From positions 3,596,001 through 3,660,000 of the forward strand of contig NZ_CP117430.1 in the NCBI RefSeq assembly GCF_030687395.1: a DNA stretch of 64,000 bases, given 5' to 3'. The notes under the pieces were generated by a model. The model was not told where the DNA came from. It worked only from the letters and a program-made list of their open reading frames with translations, and searched no databases. Shown in pieces: positions 37,561 through 47,609 of the stretch. The DNA comes from Pseudomonas wuhanensis. GTDB taxonomy: Bacteria; Pseudomonadota; Gammaproteobacteria; Pseudomonadales; Pseudomonadaceae. A program made the translations under genes and the position numbers. Every line of letters starts with the position of its first letter. Within the stretch, counting starts at the first letter, position 1.

Positions 37561-39171
37561 ATGAATCAGGACAATCTGATCGAAGTGCGCGACCTGGCCG
37601 TCGAATTTGTCGTCGGTGAACGCGTGCAGCGGGTGGTCGAGGGCGTCAGCTTCGACATCAAGCGCGGCGAAACCCTGGCGCTGGTGGGGGAAAGCGGCTC
37701 CGGCAAATCGGTGACCGCCCACTCCATCCTGCGGCTGCTACCCTACCCACTGGCCCGGCACCCGTCCGGAACCATCACTTATTCCGACCGGAATCTGCTG
37801 GACCTGAAAGAGAAAACCATCCGCCACATCCGCGGCAACCGGATCGCGATGATCTTCCAGGAGCCGATGACCTCGCTCAATCCGTTGCATTCGATCGAAA
37901 AGCAGATCAACGAAATCCTGGGCATCCACAAAGGCCTGACCGGCAAAGTCGCGACCAAACGCACGTTGGAATTGTTGGAAATGGTCGGCATCCCCGAACC
38001 GCAGAAGCGTCTCAAGGCCCTGCCCCACGAGTTGTCCGGCGGCCAGCGCCAGCGGGTGATGATCGCGATGGCCCTGGCCAATGAGCCGGAATTGTTGATC
38101 GCCGATGAACCGACTACGGCGCTGGACGTGACCGTTCAACTGAAAATCCTCGAACTGCTCAAGGAATTGCAGGCCCGTCTGGGCATGGCGTTGTTACTGA
38201 TCAGTCACGATTTGAACCTTGTGCGAAGAATTGCGCATCGGGTATGTGTCATGCAGCGCGGTTGTATCGTCGAACAGGCATCGTGCGAAGAATTGTTCCG
38301 CGCGCCGCAGCATCCGTACACGCGGGAACTGCTGGCAGCGGAGCCCAGCGGCAAGCCGGCGACCAATGAGATTGGCCCGCCGCTGCTGCAGGTCGAGGAC
38401 CTGAAAGTCTGGTTCCCGATCAAGAAAGGCTTTCTGAAAAAGACCGTGGACCATATCAAAGCGGTCGACGGGATCAATTTCAGCCTGCCCCAGGGCCAGA
38501 CCCTGGGGATTGTGGGAGAAAGCGGTTCCGGCAAGTCGACGCTCGGCCTGGCGATTTTGCGGCTGATCGGTAGCAAAGGCGCCATCCGTTTTGAAGGCAA
38601 GCAGCTAGACTGCCTGACGCAGCAACAGATTCGGCCGCTGCGGCGGGAGATGCAGGTGGTGTTCCAGGACCCCTTCGGCAGCCTGAGCCCACGGATGTGC
38701 GTGAGCCAGATCGTCGGTGAAGGCCTGCGAATCCACAAGATGGGCACCGAGGCAGAACAGGAACAAGCGATTATTGCGGCACTCAAGGAGGTAGGTCTGG
38801 ACCCGGAAACCCGGCACCGCTACCCCCACGAATTTTCCGGTGGGCAACGGCAGAGAATCGCCATTGCCCGGGCATTAGTGCTAAAACCGGCGTTGATTTT
38901 GCTGGACGAGCCGACTTCGGCCCTCGACCGCACCGTGCAACGCCAAGTGGTGGAGCTGCTACGTTCACTGCAAACCAAGTACAACCTGACGTATTTGTTT
39001 ATCAGCCATGACCTGGCTGTCGTCAAAGCGCTGAGCCACCAGCTGATGGTGGTCAAGCATGGCCAAGTGGTCGAACAGGGAGACGCGCAAAGTATCTTTG
39101 CCGCCCCCCAACATCCGTATACACAGCAGTTGCTGGAAGCCGCTTTTCTGGCACCAGCCACTGCGCAATAA
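37561..39171 (+). CDS. nppD: peptide ABC transporter ATP-binding protein, tandem NBD (YejF-like)
   Basis: 536 residues with two ABC domains fused. First: Walker A GESGSGKSVTA (about 46-56), LSGGQRQRV signature, Walker B LLIADEPTTALD. Second: Walker A GESGSGKSTLG (about 320-330), FSGGQRQRIAIARALV, Walker B LILLDEPTSALD. Both nucleotide sites look intact. It energises NppBC. ATG at 37561 lies one base beyond the nppC stop. Its end is 21 bases before fabI, which starts with its own AGGAG. Confidence 0.93.
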   Translation: MNQDNLIEVRDLAVEFVVGERVQRVVEGVSFDIKRGETLALVGESGSGKSVTAHSILRLLPYPLARHPSGTITYSDRNLLDLKEKTIRHIRGNRIAMIFQEPMTSLNPLHSIEKQINEILGIHKGLTGKVATKRTLELLEMVGIPEPQKRLKALPHELSGGQRQRVMIAMALANEPELLIADEPTTALDVTVQLKILELLKELQARLGMALLLISHDLNLVRRIAHRVCVMQRGCIVEQASCEELFRAPQHPYTRELLAAEPSGKPATNEIGPPLLQVEDLKVWFPIKKGFLKKTVDHIKAVDGINFSLPQGQTLGIVGESGSGKSTLGLAILRLIGSKGAIRFEGKQLDCLTQQQIRPLRREMQVVFQDPFGSLSPRMCVSQIVGEGLRIHKMGTEAEQEQAIIAALKEVGLDPETRHRYPHEFSGGQRQRIAIARALVLKPALILLDEPTSALDRTVQRQVVELLRSLQTKYNLTYLFISHDLAVVKALSHQLMVVKHGQVVEQGDAQSIFAAPQHPYTQQLLEAAFLAPATAQ

Positions 39172-39192
39172 ACCTGAAAAGAGGAGCAACAC

Positions 39193-39987
39193 ATGGGTTT
39201 TCTCGCCGGTAAGCGCGTACTGATCGTCGGTGTCGCCAGCAAGCTGTCCATCGCATCCGGCATCGCTGCCGCCATGCATCGCGAGGGCGCTGAGCTTGCC
39301 TTCACTTATCAGAACGACAAACTCAAGGGTCGTGTCGAAGAATTCGCACAAGGCTGGGGCTCGAGCCCTGAGCTGTGCTTTCCGTGCGACGTGGCCAGCG
39401 ATGAAGAAATCGCCAAGGTCTTCGAAGCACTGAGCAAGAAGTGGGACGGCCTGGACTGCATCGTGCACTCCGTCGGCTTCGCCCCGGGCGACCAACTGGA
39501 CGGCGACTTCACCGAAGCCACCACCCGTGAAGGTTTCCGCATTGCTCACGACATCAGCGCCTACAGCTTCGTGGCCCTGGCCAAGGCTGGCCGCGAAATG
39601 ATGAAGGGCCGCAATGGCAGCCTGCTGACCCTGTCGTACCTGGGCGCCGAGCGCACCATGCCGAACTACAACGTGATGGGCATGGCCAAGGCTTCCCTGG
39701 AAGCTGGCGTGCGTTATCTGGCCGGCTCCCTGGGCCCGGACGGCACCCGCGTGAACTGCGTATCGGCTGGCCCGATCCGCACCCTCGCTGCTTCCGGCAT
39801 CAAGAACTTCCGCAAAATGCTGGCCGCCAACGAAGCGCAAACCCCGCTGCGTCGTAACGTCACCATCGACGAAGTCGGCAACGCCGGCGCCTTCCTGTGC
39901 TCGGACCTGGCGTCTGGCATCAGCGGCGAAATCATGTACGTAGACGGCGGCTTCAACACCACCGCCATGGGCAACATCGAAGAGTGA
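39193..39987 (+). CDS. fabI: enoyl-[acyl-carrier-protein] reductase, NADH-dependent
   Basis: 264 residues of the SDR superfamily, FabI type. N-terminal [25 protein letters not shown] binds NADH; the catalytic set Tyr149, Tyr159 and Lys166 is within [26 protein letters not shown], the spacing Y-x6-K being standard for FabI. It performs the last step in each fatty-acid elongation cycle and is the triclosan target. AGAGGAG precedes the ATG. A strong terminator follows. Confidence 0.96.
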   Translation: MGFLAGKRVLIVGVASKLSIASGIAAAMHREGAELAFTYQNDKLKGRVEEFAQGWGSSPELCFPCDVASDEEIAKVFEALSKKWDGLDCIVHSVGFAPGDQLDGDFTEATTREGFRIAHDISAYSFVALAKAGREMMKGRNGSLLTLSYLGAERTMPNYNVMGMAKASLEAGVRYLAGSLGPDGTRVNCVSAGPIRTLAASGIKNFRKMLAANEAQTPLRRNVTIDEVGNAGAFLCSDLASGISGEIMYVDGGFNTTAMGNIEE

Positions 39988-40003
39988 TCTTCGGTTAGCC
40001 ATT

Positions 40004-40034
40004 AAAAACCCGCCTCTTCACAGGCGGGTTTTTT
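40004..40034 (+). terminator. Rho-independent terminator after fabI
   Basis: Stem CCCGCCT/AGGCGGG (40009-40028) with a 6-base loop, A-run before it and six T after it, 17 bases after the fabI stop. Confidence 0.92.
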
Positions 40035-40065
40035 ATGCCTGCAATCTTGCAGCGCACTCGATCAA

Positions 40066-40151
40066 CTGTGGGGCTTGCCCGCGATGGCGGAGTATCAGGC
40101 ACATCAATGTTGGATGTGATGACCTCATCGCGGGCAAGCCCGCTCCCACAG
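40066..40151. repeat. REPIN with shortened left arm
   Basis: CTGTGGGGCTTGCCCGCGATGG lacks the GAGCG of the full left arm, while the right arm (CATCGCGGGCAAGCCCGCTCCCACAG) is complete. The spacer carries CACATCAATGTTGGATGTGATG. Length 86 bp. A fragment (CTCCCACAGGGG) occurs again at 40185-40196. Confidence 0.85.
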
Positions 40152-40204
40152 TAATCCGCGCCGGACACTGACTTTGTGTTCACTACTCCCACAGGGGTTA
40201 GCGT

Positions 40205-41071
40205 TTAGTCGTCGATTTGTGTCAAACACCGCGCAAACAACTGCTGGATCGGTAGTGTGCGCTGGCTATAACGCTGCAACAGCACGATCTCCCGGTAGAA
40301 CGTCAGCTCACCCAACGGGATGATCCGCACCTTCGCCCCATGCTCAAGCCACAGCCCCGCCTCGGGCAATAGTGAAACACCCAGTCCGCATTCGACCATT
40401 TTGACGATAGCCTCCAGCTCATCCAGCTCCAGAGCCACCTGCACATCGATCTGCTGCTCGCGTAAAAAGCGAGTCACCAGGCGCCCACCGAAAGAATTGC
40501 GGTCGTAGCGTACGTGGGGATGCTCGGCGAGCAACTGCAGCGGGTCGTCGCCCTCAAGATCTGCCGGCACGATCAGCACAAACGGCTCCCGGCGGATGAC
40601 TTGCACCGACAATTCCTTGGGTAGTTCAAACGGCGGCCTGATCAGAATCGCCAGGTCCACTTCGCCGGTGTCCACCTGACTCAACAGATTCAGGGATACC
40701 CCCGGCACCAGCTTCGCCTCCAGCAATGGCGCCTGTTGCCTGAGGCGCAACAGCGCGCGCGGCAACAAGCCGGTCTGCACGGTAGCCACCGCGCCGATTT
40801 TCAGTTCGCCACGAAACTCGGCGACGCTATCACTGACGGCCATGCGGCTGAAGGTCTCAAGAATTTCCCGAGCCATCGGCAACGCCCGCTGCCCCGCTGC
40901 GTTGAGAATCGCCTGACGTCCGGTGCGATCGAACAGGCGTATGCCCAACGCCTGTTCGAGGTTGCGGATCTGCGCGCTGACCGCCGACTGGGTCAGGCCG
41001 ATGTGCATACCTGCCGCAGCAAACGTGCCATAACGCGTCACGGCAATGAAGGTTTTCAGTTCCCGCAGCAT
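40205..41071 (-). CDS. LysR-family transcriptional regulator
   Basis: 288 residues: winged helix (1-60) MLRELKTFIAVTRYGTFAAAGMHIGLTQSAVSAQIRNLEQALGIRLFDR, and a C-terminal effector-binding domain. The start at 41071 has GGAG 11 bases upstream; the frame could begin at TTG 41086. Divergent from the glyoxalase-amidase pair over 151 bases that hold the heptamer repeat, so regulation of those genes is the likely role. Ligand unknown. Confidence 0.9.
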   Translation of the reverse strand: MLRELKTFIAVTRYGTFAAAGMHIGLTQSAVSAQIRNLEQALGIRLFDRTGRQAILNAAGQRALPMAREILETFSRMAVSDSVAEFRGELKIGAVATVQTGLLPRALLRLRQQAPLLEAKLVPGVSLNLLSQVDTGEVDLAILIRPPFELPKELSVQVIRREPFVLIVPADLEGDDPLQLLAEHPHVRYDRNSFGGRLVTRFLREQQIDVQVALELDELEAIVKMVECGLGVSLLPEAGLWLEHGAKVRIIPLGELTFYREIVLLQRYSQRTLPIQQLFARCLTQIDD

Positions 41072-41157
41072 GCGGCGGCTCTCCAATTGATCGAAATAAT
41101 TTGAGCTCGCTGCAAAAACTATCGTCTTTCAATCAAAAAGCACAGGACTAAACTCGA

Positions 41158-41195
<38 letters not shown>

Positions 41196-41222
41196 CACTC
41201 CCAACCTATCGAGGCACGTCCG

Positions 41223-41648
41223 ATGCAACTGTCCCCTTTTCACTTGGCTATCCCGGTTTACGACTTGGCCGCTGCCCGGCGCTTCTACGGCGAAGTGTTC
41301 GGCCTGGAAGAAGGTCGCTCCAGCGATCACTGGGTCGATTTCAACTTTTTCGGTCATCAACTGGTGATTCATCTGGCACCGAAAAACGCTTCTCAGGAAG
41401 CCGCCCATACCAACGCCGTGGATGGCCACGACGTACCGGTGCCGCATTTCGGTGTGGTATTGGGGATGGAGGAATGGGAAAACCTGGCGGCGCGCTTGAA
41501 AGCCCTTGGTACGCACTTCGTGATCGAGCCGGGCATCCGCTTTCAGGGACTGGTGGGCGAACAAGCCACGATGTTTCTCTTCGACCCCTGCGGCAACGCC
41601 CTGGAATTCAAGGCGTTCAAGAACATCGACCAGTTGTTCGCCAAATGA
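41223..41648 (+). CDS. VOC-superfamily protein (glyoxalase/dioxygenase-like)
   Basis: 141 residues, [31 protein letters not shown] at the N-terminus, [16 protein letters not shown] and [17 protein letters not shown] at the C-terminus: a two-fold VOC fold with metal ligand His8 and Glu133-type residue. Such proteins include glyoxalases and dioxygenases; substrate is not set. It overlaps the amidase start by 4 bases (ATGA), so one operon, divergent from the LysR gene. Confidence 0.85.
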   Translation: MQLSPFHLAIPVYDLAAARRFYGEVFGLEEGRSSDHWVDFNFFGHQLVIHLAPKNASQEAAHTNAVDGHDVPVPHFGVVLGMEEWENLAARLKALGTHFVIEPGIRFQGLVGEQATMFLFDPCGNALEFKAFKNIDQLFAK

Positions 41649-42934
41649 TCGGCCCAACCCTTGACGCCACCGCCCTCAGTGAAGCGGTGGTCCATGGCGG
41701 TACAACCGCTGCCGCCATCGCCGAAGCCTTTCTTGAACGCATTCAGGCGCAGGAGCCGGATATCCAGGCCTTCGTTTCGTTCGACGCCCGGCAGGTTCTC
41801 GCCGATGCGGAGAAAAACAATGGCCGAGGCCTGTTGGCCGGCGTACCCGTGGGCATCAAGGACATCTTCGACACCGCTGCCTATCCGACGCAATTCTATT
41901 CACCGATTTATACCGGCCATCAACCGTCCCGGGACGCCCACGTAGTGACGCTGCTGCGCCAGGCCGGCGCGCTGATCATGGGCAAGACCCACACCACCGA
42001 GTTTGCGTACATGCACACCGGCCCGACTCGCAACCCCCACGACTTCGCCCGCACACCGGGCAGCTCCAGCGCGGGTTCGGCAGCCGGGATGGCGGCAGGT
42101 TTCTTTGCCTTGGCGCTGGGCACCCAGACCGCTGGCTCGTTGCTCAAGCCGGCGTCCTACTGCGGCCTCTTCGCCTTCAAGCCGTCGCTGGGGCTGGTGT
42201 CGCTGGAAGGCGTAAAGCCACTGGCGCCCAGCTTCGACACCGTGGGTTGGTATGGACGATCAGTGCGCGATCTGCACCTCGTGGCGCGAGTATTGATTCC
42301 TGGCTTCGTAACACCTGACGTCGAGCGGCGTCCGCTGCAATTGGGTTTCTGCCGCACCTCGCGCTGGGATCAGGTGGAGCCCGAGGTGGCCCGCGCTCTG
42401 GAGCAGGCAGTGGATCAGTTGCGCAGCGCCGGCCATCACGTCAGCGAAGTGCGGCTTCCGAATGAGTTCGCCGGTGTGTTCGACGATCATCAGTTGATCA
42501 ACGATTGCGAAGGTGCGCGCTCGCTGGCGAAGGAGTTTCAACAACACCGGGCACAATTGAGCCCTTCGACACTGGCCATGTTCGAGCGAGCGGCGGCCAC
42601 AACATGGGAACAGGAGTCCGCTGCCAAGGCACGCCTGGCTAATCTTGCCCCACGCTTGAATGAGCTGTGCCAACCCTTCGACGCCATGCTCGGCGCCACT
42701 TGCGGGATGGTCGCGCCGATGGGCCTGGAAAGCACCGGACCGTCAGACTTCATCAAATTCTGGGGGGCGTTCGGCTGGCCGCAGGTGAATATCCCGTTGC
42801 CCCGCGCCGAAGCGCAACTACCGATCGGACTGCAGATAATCGGGCGGTTCAGGCACGACGGCTCGTTATTGCGAGCAGCGTCCCGGATTGCAGCGGGCTT
42901 GCAGGGCAGCCCTCAAACCCCGACCTGGCCTTGA
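41645..42934 (+). CDS. amidase-signature family hydrolase
   Basis: 429 residues. The Ser-cisSer-Lys triad is readable: Lys72 in [12 protein letters not shown], cis-Ser about 141 in [15 protein letters not shown] and nucleophile Ser165 in [12 protein letters not shown]. It hydrolyses an amide bond in the cytosol; family members act on arylamides, indole-acetamide and others. It follows the VOC gene by overlap and would be controlled with it by the divergent LysR gene. ATG at 41645 is used; a frame opening at 41474 lies inside the VOC gene. Its 3' end overlaps the GGDEF gene by 22 bases. Confidence 0.9.
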   Translation: MIGPTLDATALSEAVVHGGTTAAAIAEAFLERIQAQEPDIQAFVSFDARQVLADAEKNNGRGLLAGVPVGIKDIFDTAAYPTQFYSPIYTGHQPSRDAHVVTLLRQAGALIMGKTHTTEFAYMHTGPTRNPHDFARTPGSSSAGSAAGMAAGFFALALGTQTAGSLLKPASYCGLFAFKPSLGLVSLEGVKPLAPSFDTVGWYGRSVRDLHLVARVLIPGFVTPDVERRPLQLGFCRTSRWDQVEPEVARALEQAVDQLRSAGHHVSEVRLPNEFAGVFDDHQLINDCEGARSLAKEFQQHRAQLSPSTLAMFERAAATTWEQESAAKARLANLAPRLNELCQPFDAMLGATCGMVAPMGLESTGPSDFIKFWGAFGWPQVNIPLPRAEAQLPIGLQIIGRFRHDGSLLRAASRIAAGLQGSPQTPTWP

Positions 42935-43518
42935 TGGCGAAGCTCATCGAGCGCCAGCATCAGGCTTTCGACTGTTTTGTGAAGATCGGGATTGAATTCG
43001 ATTTGAGCGACACTGAAACGAATGTCATAGCCACGATGCACCGTGGCATTGCGTTCATCGAGTATTTCCTCGAGCCGCGCCCTGATCTCAGCAATGTCCA
43101 CCGCGTTGGCGCCGGTCAATAAGGCGGCAAACTCATCGCTGCCCAGCCGGCCGATCACGTCGCTTTCACGAAAAGCGATGCGCAGCACATCGGCGAAGGT
43201 TTTCAGGGCATCGTCGCCCTCGGCTCGACCGTACAGCTGGTTGATGCGCTTGAAGTGATCAAGGTCGAAAAACAGCAGGGTCGCGGGTTTGCCCAACTGC
43301 TGACAGGCCTCCAGCCCCAACCGGGCCAAGGCCTCGAAGCCATGACGATTGGAGAGTAGCGTCAGCTCATCCATGCTCGCCATCTGCACGCCCATCAGTT
43401 CTTGCTCGGCCTTGCGCGCCCTGTCGCGCAGTACATCGCGATCTGCGCTGTCGAGGACGTTCGGCGTGCGCATGTCTGCGCCAGCGCCGGGTTTGAGCGG
43501 TTTGCCTGGGGTTAACAT
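42913..43518 (-). CDS. short GGDEF-domain protein
   Basis: 201 residues. GGDEF domain from about residue 50 to 200: DELTLLSNRHGFEA, LLFFDLDHFKRINQLYG, EGDDALKTFADVL and the active-site loop RLGSDEFAALL (GSDEF at 126-130 in place of GGDEF). The end differs from active diguanylate cyclases, with [15 protein letters not shown] in place of the usual ADxALYxAKxxGRN. No membrane or sensor part is visible beyond a short N-terminus. It may be an active cyclase, since GSDEF variants exist, or a degenerate receptor. AAGGAG is upstream of the ATG at 43518. Confidence 0.82.
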   Translation of the reverse strand: MLTPGKPLKPGAGADMRTPNVLDSADRDVLRDRARKAEQELMGVQMASMDELTLLSNRHGFEALARLGLEACQQLGKPATLLFFDLDHFKRINQLYGRAEGDDALKTFADVLRIAFRESDVIGRLGSDEFAALLTGANAVDIAEIRARLEEILDERNATVHRGYDIRFSVAQIEFNPDLHKTVESLMLALDELRHQGQVGV

Positions 43519-43591
43519 CACTCACTCCTTGATGGATATGAACGTTAGAGTCGCTCACACCCGGTATGACTCCCTATAAATGCGCCGCTGG

Positions 43592-44170
43592 TCAGCTACC
43601 TGCCACCGGACACGGTCCTCCAGCATCGGCCCAGCGTTTGAACTGGGTGACGAAGATATCGTGGGGCACCGGCACCGGCGCCCGCCCCTCACCTGGATTC
43701 CAGCCCCAAAGCACCAGCTTATCGTCGCTGACGTGCTTGATCAGCGCCGCAAAATCACGATCGCCATTGCTGGAACGGTCCTTGATCATCGCGCACAACT
43801 TGTCGGCTGGCAGACCGATCCAGGCCATTTTGTGCGCGGCCGGCGGCAGGCTCCAATGCGGTGCTCCGGGCGGCGCGTTGGGGCCATAACTGGCCGGCGG
43901 ATTGCGTTCGGCATGGCAACTGGCACACGGCAAACCGGCAGCGCCCTTGCCGTCCAGGCCACGAACCACATTCATTGCGTGAGCAATACCGGCGTCGAAC
44001 TGCAACGGCGAATCGCCGGGGATATGACAGTTCTGACAACGCGGGCTCTGGAACACCTTCTGCACCGTGTCGAACGCCTTCACCGCCTCTTTATCATCAG
44101 CGAACAGGTCCGAGGCATAGCCACCCAGGCCAATCAGCATCACCGCGCCAAGAAACGCATGTCGTCTCAT
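43592..44170 (-). CDS. c-type cytochrome subunit linked to the molybdenum hydroxylase
   Basis: 192 residues with a signal peptide (AFLGAVMLIGLGGYASDLFA) and two haem-binding CxxCH sites: CQNCH and CASCH. Loop histidines and methionines such as HAMNV and HKMAWIG might be distal ligands. It begins one base after the large-subunit stop, so it is the last gene of the hydroxylase operon and probably passes electrons from the molybdenum enzyme to the respiratory chain in the periplasm. Known cytochrome partners of such enzymes are usually longer, with three haems, so this is a short form. Confidence 0.82.
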   Translation of the reverse strand: MRRHAFLGAVMLIGLGGYASDLFADDKEAVKAFDTVQKVFQSPRCQNCHIPGDSPLQFDAGIAHAMNVVRGLDGKGAAGLPCASCHAERNPPASYGPNAPPGAPHWSLPPAAHKMAWIGLPADKLCAMIKDRSSNGDRDFAALIKHVSDDKLVLWGWNPGEGRAPVPVPHDIFVTQFKRWADAGGPCPVAGS

Positions 44171-44171
44171 C

Positions 44172-46340
44172 TCACACCCCCGACAGTTGCAACGGCAATT
44201 CCCGCAGACGCTGCCCGGTCAGGGCAAACACCGCGTTCGCCACTGCCGGCGCCACCGGAGGCACACCGACCTCGCCAATGCCACCAGGCTTGTCGCTGCT
44301 GGGGACGATATGCACCTCGACCACGGGCATTTCGTTCAGGCGCAGGACCTGATAGTCGTGATAATTGGACTGCTCAACCTGGCCGTTTTTGAATGTCAGT
44401 TTGCTGTGCAAGGTAAATCCAAGACCGAAGGTGATGCCCGATTCCATCTGCGCGGCGATGCCCTGCGGGTTCACCGCAATGCCGCAATCCACCGCACACA
44501 CCACCCGGTGCACGCGAATCCCCAGGTTCTCCTGCGACACCTCGGCCACCTGGGCGACATAACTGCCGAAGGACTCGTGCACCGCCACGCCCAATGCATG
44601 ACCGTCCGGCAATGGTGCTTTCCAGTTGGCTTTCTCTACTGCCAGATTCAGCACGCCCAGATGCCGTGGATGTGCCTTGAGCAAGGCGCGTCGGTACTCC
44701 ACCGGGTCCTTGCCGGCCGCGTCTGCCAGTTCATCGACCAACGACTCCATGACGAATGCCGTATGCGTGTGCCCCACCGAGCGCAACCACAGCACGCTAA
44801 TGCCGGTTTGCGGTGAATGCAGTTCGACCTGATGATTGGCCAGCCCCTCAAGATAAGGGCTGTCGGCCACGCCTTCGACGGAGGTTTTGTCGATGCCATC
44901 CTTGACCATGGTTGCCGCGAACGACGTGCCGGTCAGGATCGACTGCCCGACCAGCACATGCTTCCAGGCCATTGGCATGCCGTCGGCACCCAGCCCGATG
45001 CGCGCCTGATGCAAGAATGCCGAGCGGTAGTAACCACCGCGAATGTCATCTTCTCGGGCCCAGACGGTTTTCACCGGCCCGCCCGCTGCCTTGGCGACGT
45101 ACACGGCTTCGCTGACAAAATCCGAGGTCGGATTGGCTCGACGCCCGAAGCCGCCGCCGAGGAATTGGGTGTGGATCTCGACCTGTTCGGGTTTGAGCCC
45201 GGTGATCTTCCCCGCGATCATCTGATCCAGCGTCTGAAACTGTGTGCCGGTCCAGATTTCGCATTTGTCCTTGGAGATTTTCACCGTGCAATTGAGCGGT
45301 TCCATCGGCGCGTGAGCCAGGTAAGGCACGTTGTATTCGGCCTCAATCGTCTTCGCCGCTTTGCCCAGCGTCGCTGCCGTATCTCCGGCCTGACTGGCGG
45401 AAGTGCCGGGGGTGGCGGCGAGCTTACGGAAGCTCTCCAGCAGCTGTTGACTGTCGAGCCCGGCGTTCGGCCCCAGGTCCCATTCGACCTTCAGTACATC
45501 GCGCCCCAGCTTCGCCGCCCAATAATGATCGGCAATCACCGCGACCCCCGTGGGCACCTGCACCACTTTGTGCACGCCCGGCACCGCCAGCGCCTCGGCG
45601 CCTTCGAAGGATTTGACGCTGCCGCCGAACACCGGTGGGCGAGCGACCATCGCCGTCATCAGCCCATCGAACTGCACGTCCATGCCGAACTTGGCCTGCC
45701 CGGTGATTTTCTCCGGGGTGTCGAGACGCTTGGTGGGTTTGCCGATGACCTTCCAGTCCTGGGCTTCCTTGAACTTGATCGAGGCCGGATCCGGCACCGG
45801 CAGCTTGGCGGCGTCATCCGCCAGTTCGCCATAAGTGGCGCGTTTGTCGCCGGCAATGACCACGCCCGATTCGGTGCGAATCTGCGAAGGCGCCATGTCG
45901 AATCGCTTGGCCGCCGCCTCAATCAGCATCAAGCGCGCCGCCGCTCCGGCCTGGCGATAGCGGTCAAACTCCATCCAGGTCGACGTCGAACCGCCGGTGA
46001 TCTGCATCCCGCCAAACCCCGGCAGGCCATAATCGGCCGCCGAAGCCGGCCCATGTTCGACGCGGATTTTCGACCAGTCGGCGTCCAGCTCTTCGGCGAT
46101 CAACATGGTCAGGCCGGTCCAGATGCCTTGGCCCATTTCCGAATGGCCGAGCAGCACGGTGATGCTGTTGTCGTTGCCAATGCGTAAAAAGGCATTGGGG
46201 GCGAAGACGTTTCCTTGATTCTCGGCGCCGACGGAAAAACGATTGGCACCCGGGATGACAAACGCCACCACCAGACCGCCACCCAACACCGCACTGCCCT
46301 TGAGAAAACCGCGACGCGAGACAGGGTTGATTCTGTTCAT
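44172..46340 (-). CDS. iorB: molybdopterin-binding large subunit, isoquinoline 1-oxidoreductase beta type
   Basis: 722 residues. An N-terminal twin-arginine signal (SRRGFLKGSAVLGGGLVVAF) points to export in a folded state. Molybdenum-cofactor segments: GHSEMGQGIWTGLTMLIAEELD, GGGFGRRANPTSDF and PGGIGEVGVPPVAPAVANAV, the last with the catalytic Glu. This is the xanthine dehydrogenase superfamily, aldehyde oxidase/isoquinoline oxidoreductase branch, using a separate 2Fe-2S subunit encoded upstream. The real substrate, an N-heterocycle or aldehyde, is not determined. The name is by branch resemblance. Confidence 0.85.
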   Translation of the reverse strand: MNRINPVSRRGFLKGSAVLGGGLVVAFVIPGANRFSVGAENQGNVFAPNAFLRIGNDNSITVLLGHSEMGQGIWTGLTMLIAEELDADWSKIRVEHGPASAADYGLPGFGGMQITGGSTSTWMEFDRYRQAGAAARLMLIEAAAKRFDMAPSQIRTESGVVIAGDKRATYGELADDAAKLPVPDPASIKFKEAQDWKVIGKPTKRLDTPEKITGQAKFGMDVQFDGLMTAMVARPPVFGGSVKSFEGAEALAVPGVHKVVQVPTGVAVIADHYWAAKLGRDVLKVEWDLGPNAGLDSQQLLESFRKLAATPGTSASQAGDTAATLGKAAKTIEAEYNVPYLAHAPMEPLNCTVKISKDKCEIWTGTQFQTLDQMIAGKITGLKPEQVEIHTQFLGGGFGRRANPTSDFVSEAVYVAKAAGGPVKTVWAREDDIRGGYYRSAFLHQARIGLGADGMPMAWKHVLVGQSILTGTSFAATMVKDGIDKTSVEGVADSPYLEGLANHQVELHSPQTGISVLWLRSVGHTHTAFVMESLVDELADAAGKDPVEYRRALLKAHPRHLGVLNLAVEKANWKAPLPDGHALGVAVHESFGSYVAQVAEVSQENLGIRVHRVVCAVDCGIAVNPQGIAAQMESGITFGLGFTLHSKLTFKNGQVEQSNYHDYQVLRLNEMPVVEVHIVPSSDKPGGIGEVGVPPVAPAVANAVFALTGQRLRELPLQLSGV

Positions 46341-46364
46341 GGGTCAACTCCCTTCGACGTGGTA

Positions 46365-46820
46365 TCAACCGATCTCGGCGGCGCGTTTGACCGCGGCGCG
46401 GATTCTTGGGTAGGTGCCGCAGCGGCAGATGTTGCCGGACAGCGCCTGGTCGATATCGCTGTCGGTGGGCTTGGGGATCTTCGCCAGCAACGCTGCCGCC
46501 GACATGATCTGCCCCGACTGGCAATAACCGCACTGGACCACGTCGAGTTCGGCCCAGGCTTGCTGGAGCGGGTGCGAGCCATCGGCGGACAAGCCTTCGA
46601 TGGTGAGAATTTTCTGCCCGTGGGCCACCGCCGTGGCGGGCGTGATACAGGAGCGCAGCGGCGCGCCGTCGACGTGTACGGTGCAGGCACCACACTGGGC
46701 CATGCCGCAACCGAATTTGCTGCCCGTCAGGTGCGCGACATCGCGCAGCACCCAGAGCAACGGCATGTCCGCGGGGACATCCAGTTCCTGGTCCTTGCCA
46801 TTGATGTTAAGGGTCAGCAT
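46365..46820 (-). CDS. iorA: 2Fe-2S small subunit of the molybdenum hydroxylase
   Basis: 151 residues. First cluster: [20 protein letters not shown] and a fourth Cys in LRSCITP (plant-ferredoxin type). Second cluster: [13 protein letters not shown] and [11 protein letters not shown] (four Cys). These are the two classic 2Fe-2S sites. Start at 46820 is the first residue of the ferredoxin domain ([15 protein letters not shown]); a frame at 46841 adds seven residues. It lies 24 bases ahead of the large subunit gene. It carries electrons from the Mo site to the cytochrome. Confidence 0.9.
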   Translation of the reverse strand: MLTLNINGKDQELDVPADMPLLWVLRDVAHLTGSKFGCGMAQCGACTVHVDGAPLRSCITPATAVAHGQKILTIEGLSADGSHPLQQAWAELDVVQCGYCQSGQIMSAAALLAKIPKPTDSDIDQALSGNICRCGTYPRIRAAVKRAAEIG

Positions 46821-47071
46821 TGCGGGTTTCCTCAGACTCACGGTGTTCTGAAGGGGCGCCTGTGCCGCGAAGCCATCATTTTTGTGCAGGTCGGCGATTA
46901 CGCGCGCCTTGGGTTATCCCTACAGCTAAGCGCAATTTGACCCACAAGCCATGTTCATCGACCACCGGTCGCTTCCCATTCTCACGACTTGTCGATCTAT
47001 GGCACACCCGGACCACTACAGGCTGACTACGCTGATAATCCAGAGTGATTAACCCGCAGAGGAGCACCGCC

Positions 47072-47575
47072 ATGCACCGCGTTCAAAAACTCACGCCCTG
47101 CCTATGGTTCGACGATCAGGCCGAGGAAGCCGCGAAGTTTTACTGCGCAATCTTCGATCATTCAAAAATCGCCGGCATCACCCATTACGGCAAGGCCGGT
47201 CAGAAAATCCATTGCCGGCCGGAAGGTTCGGTGATGACCGTCAGTTTCGAGCTCGATGGGCAAAGCTTCACAGGCCTTAACGGTGGCCCGGTTTTCAAGT
47301 TCAATGAGGCGATCTCATTCCAGGTCAATTGCCACACTCAGGAAGAAGTCGACCACTTCTGGGGGCGCCTGTCTGCGGGTGGTCCCGTTGAAGCCCAGCA
47401 ATGCGGCTGGCTCAAGGATAAATTCGGTGTGTCGTGGCAGGTCGTGCCGGTCGTTCTGATGGACATGATGAAAGACCCCGACACAGCCAAGTCCCAGCGC
47501 GCCATGACAGCGATGCTGCAAATGAAAAAACTCGACATCGCCACGCTGCAACGAGCCTTTGACGGCGAGAGCTAA
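47072..47575 (+). CDS. VOC/PhnB-like protein (3-demethylubiquinone methyltransferase domain)
   Basis: 167 residues, MHRVQKLTPCLWFDDQAEEAAKFYCAIFDHSKIAGITHYG, later GLNGGPVFKFNEAISFQVNCHTQEEVDHFW and CGWLKDKFGVSWQVVP. This is the PF06983-type VOC fold; despite the family name, no methyltransferase residues are evident. AGGAG is 8 bases before the ATG. It is 34 bases upstream of the AraC gene and 251 bases divergent from iorA. Confidence 0.85.
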   Translation: MHRVQKLTPCLWFDDQAEEAAKFYCAIFDHSKIAGITHYGKAGQKIHCRPEGSVMTVSFELDGQSFTGLNGGPVFKFNEAISFQVNCHTQEEVDHFWGRLSAGGPVEAQQCGWLKDKFGVSWQVVPVVLMDMMKDPDTAKSQRAMTAMLQMKKLDIATLQRAFDGES

Positions 47576-47609
47576 TACACTCCAAGGCTGACCCGCCGAG
47601 GACACCGAG

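Noticed and set aside
44817..46187. 456-residue frame on the plus strand
   Set aside because: Antisense of the molybdopterin subunit gene; the minus-strand protein has cofactor motifs throughout.
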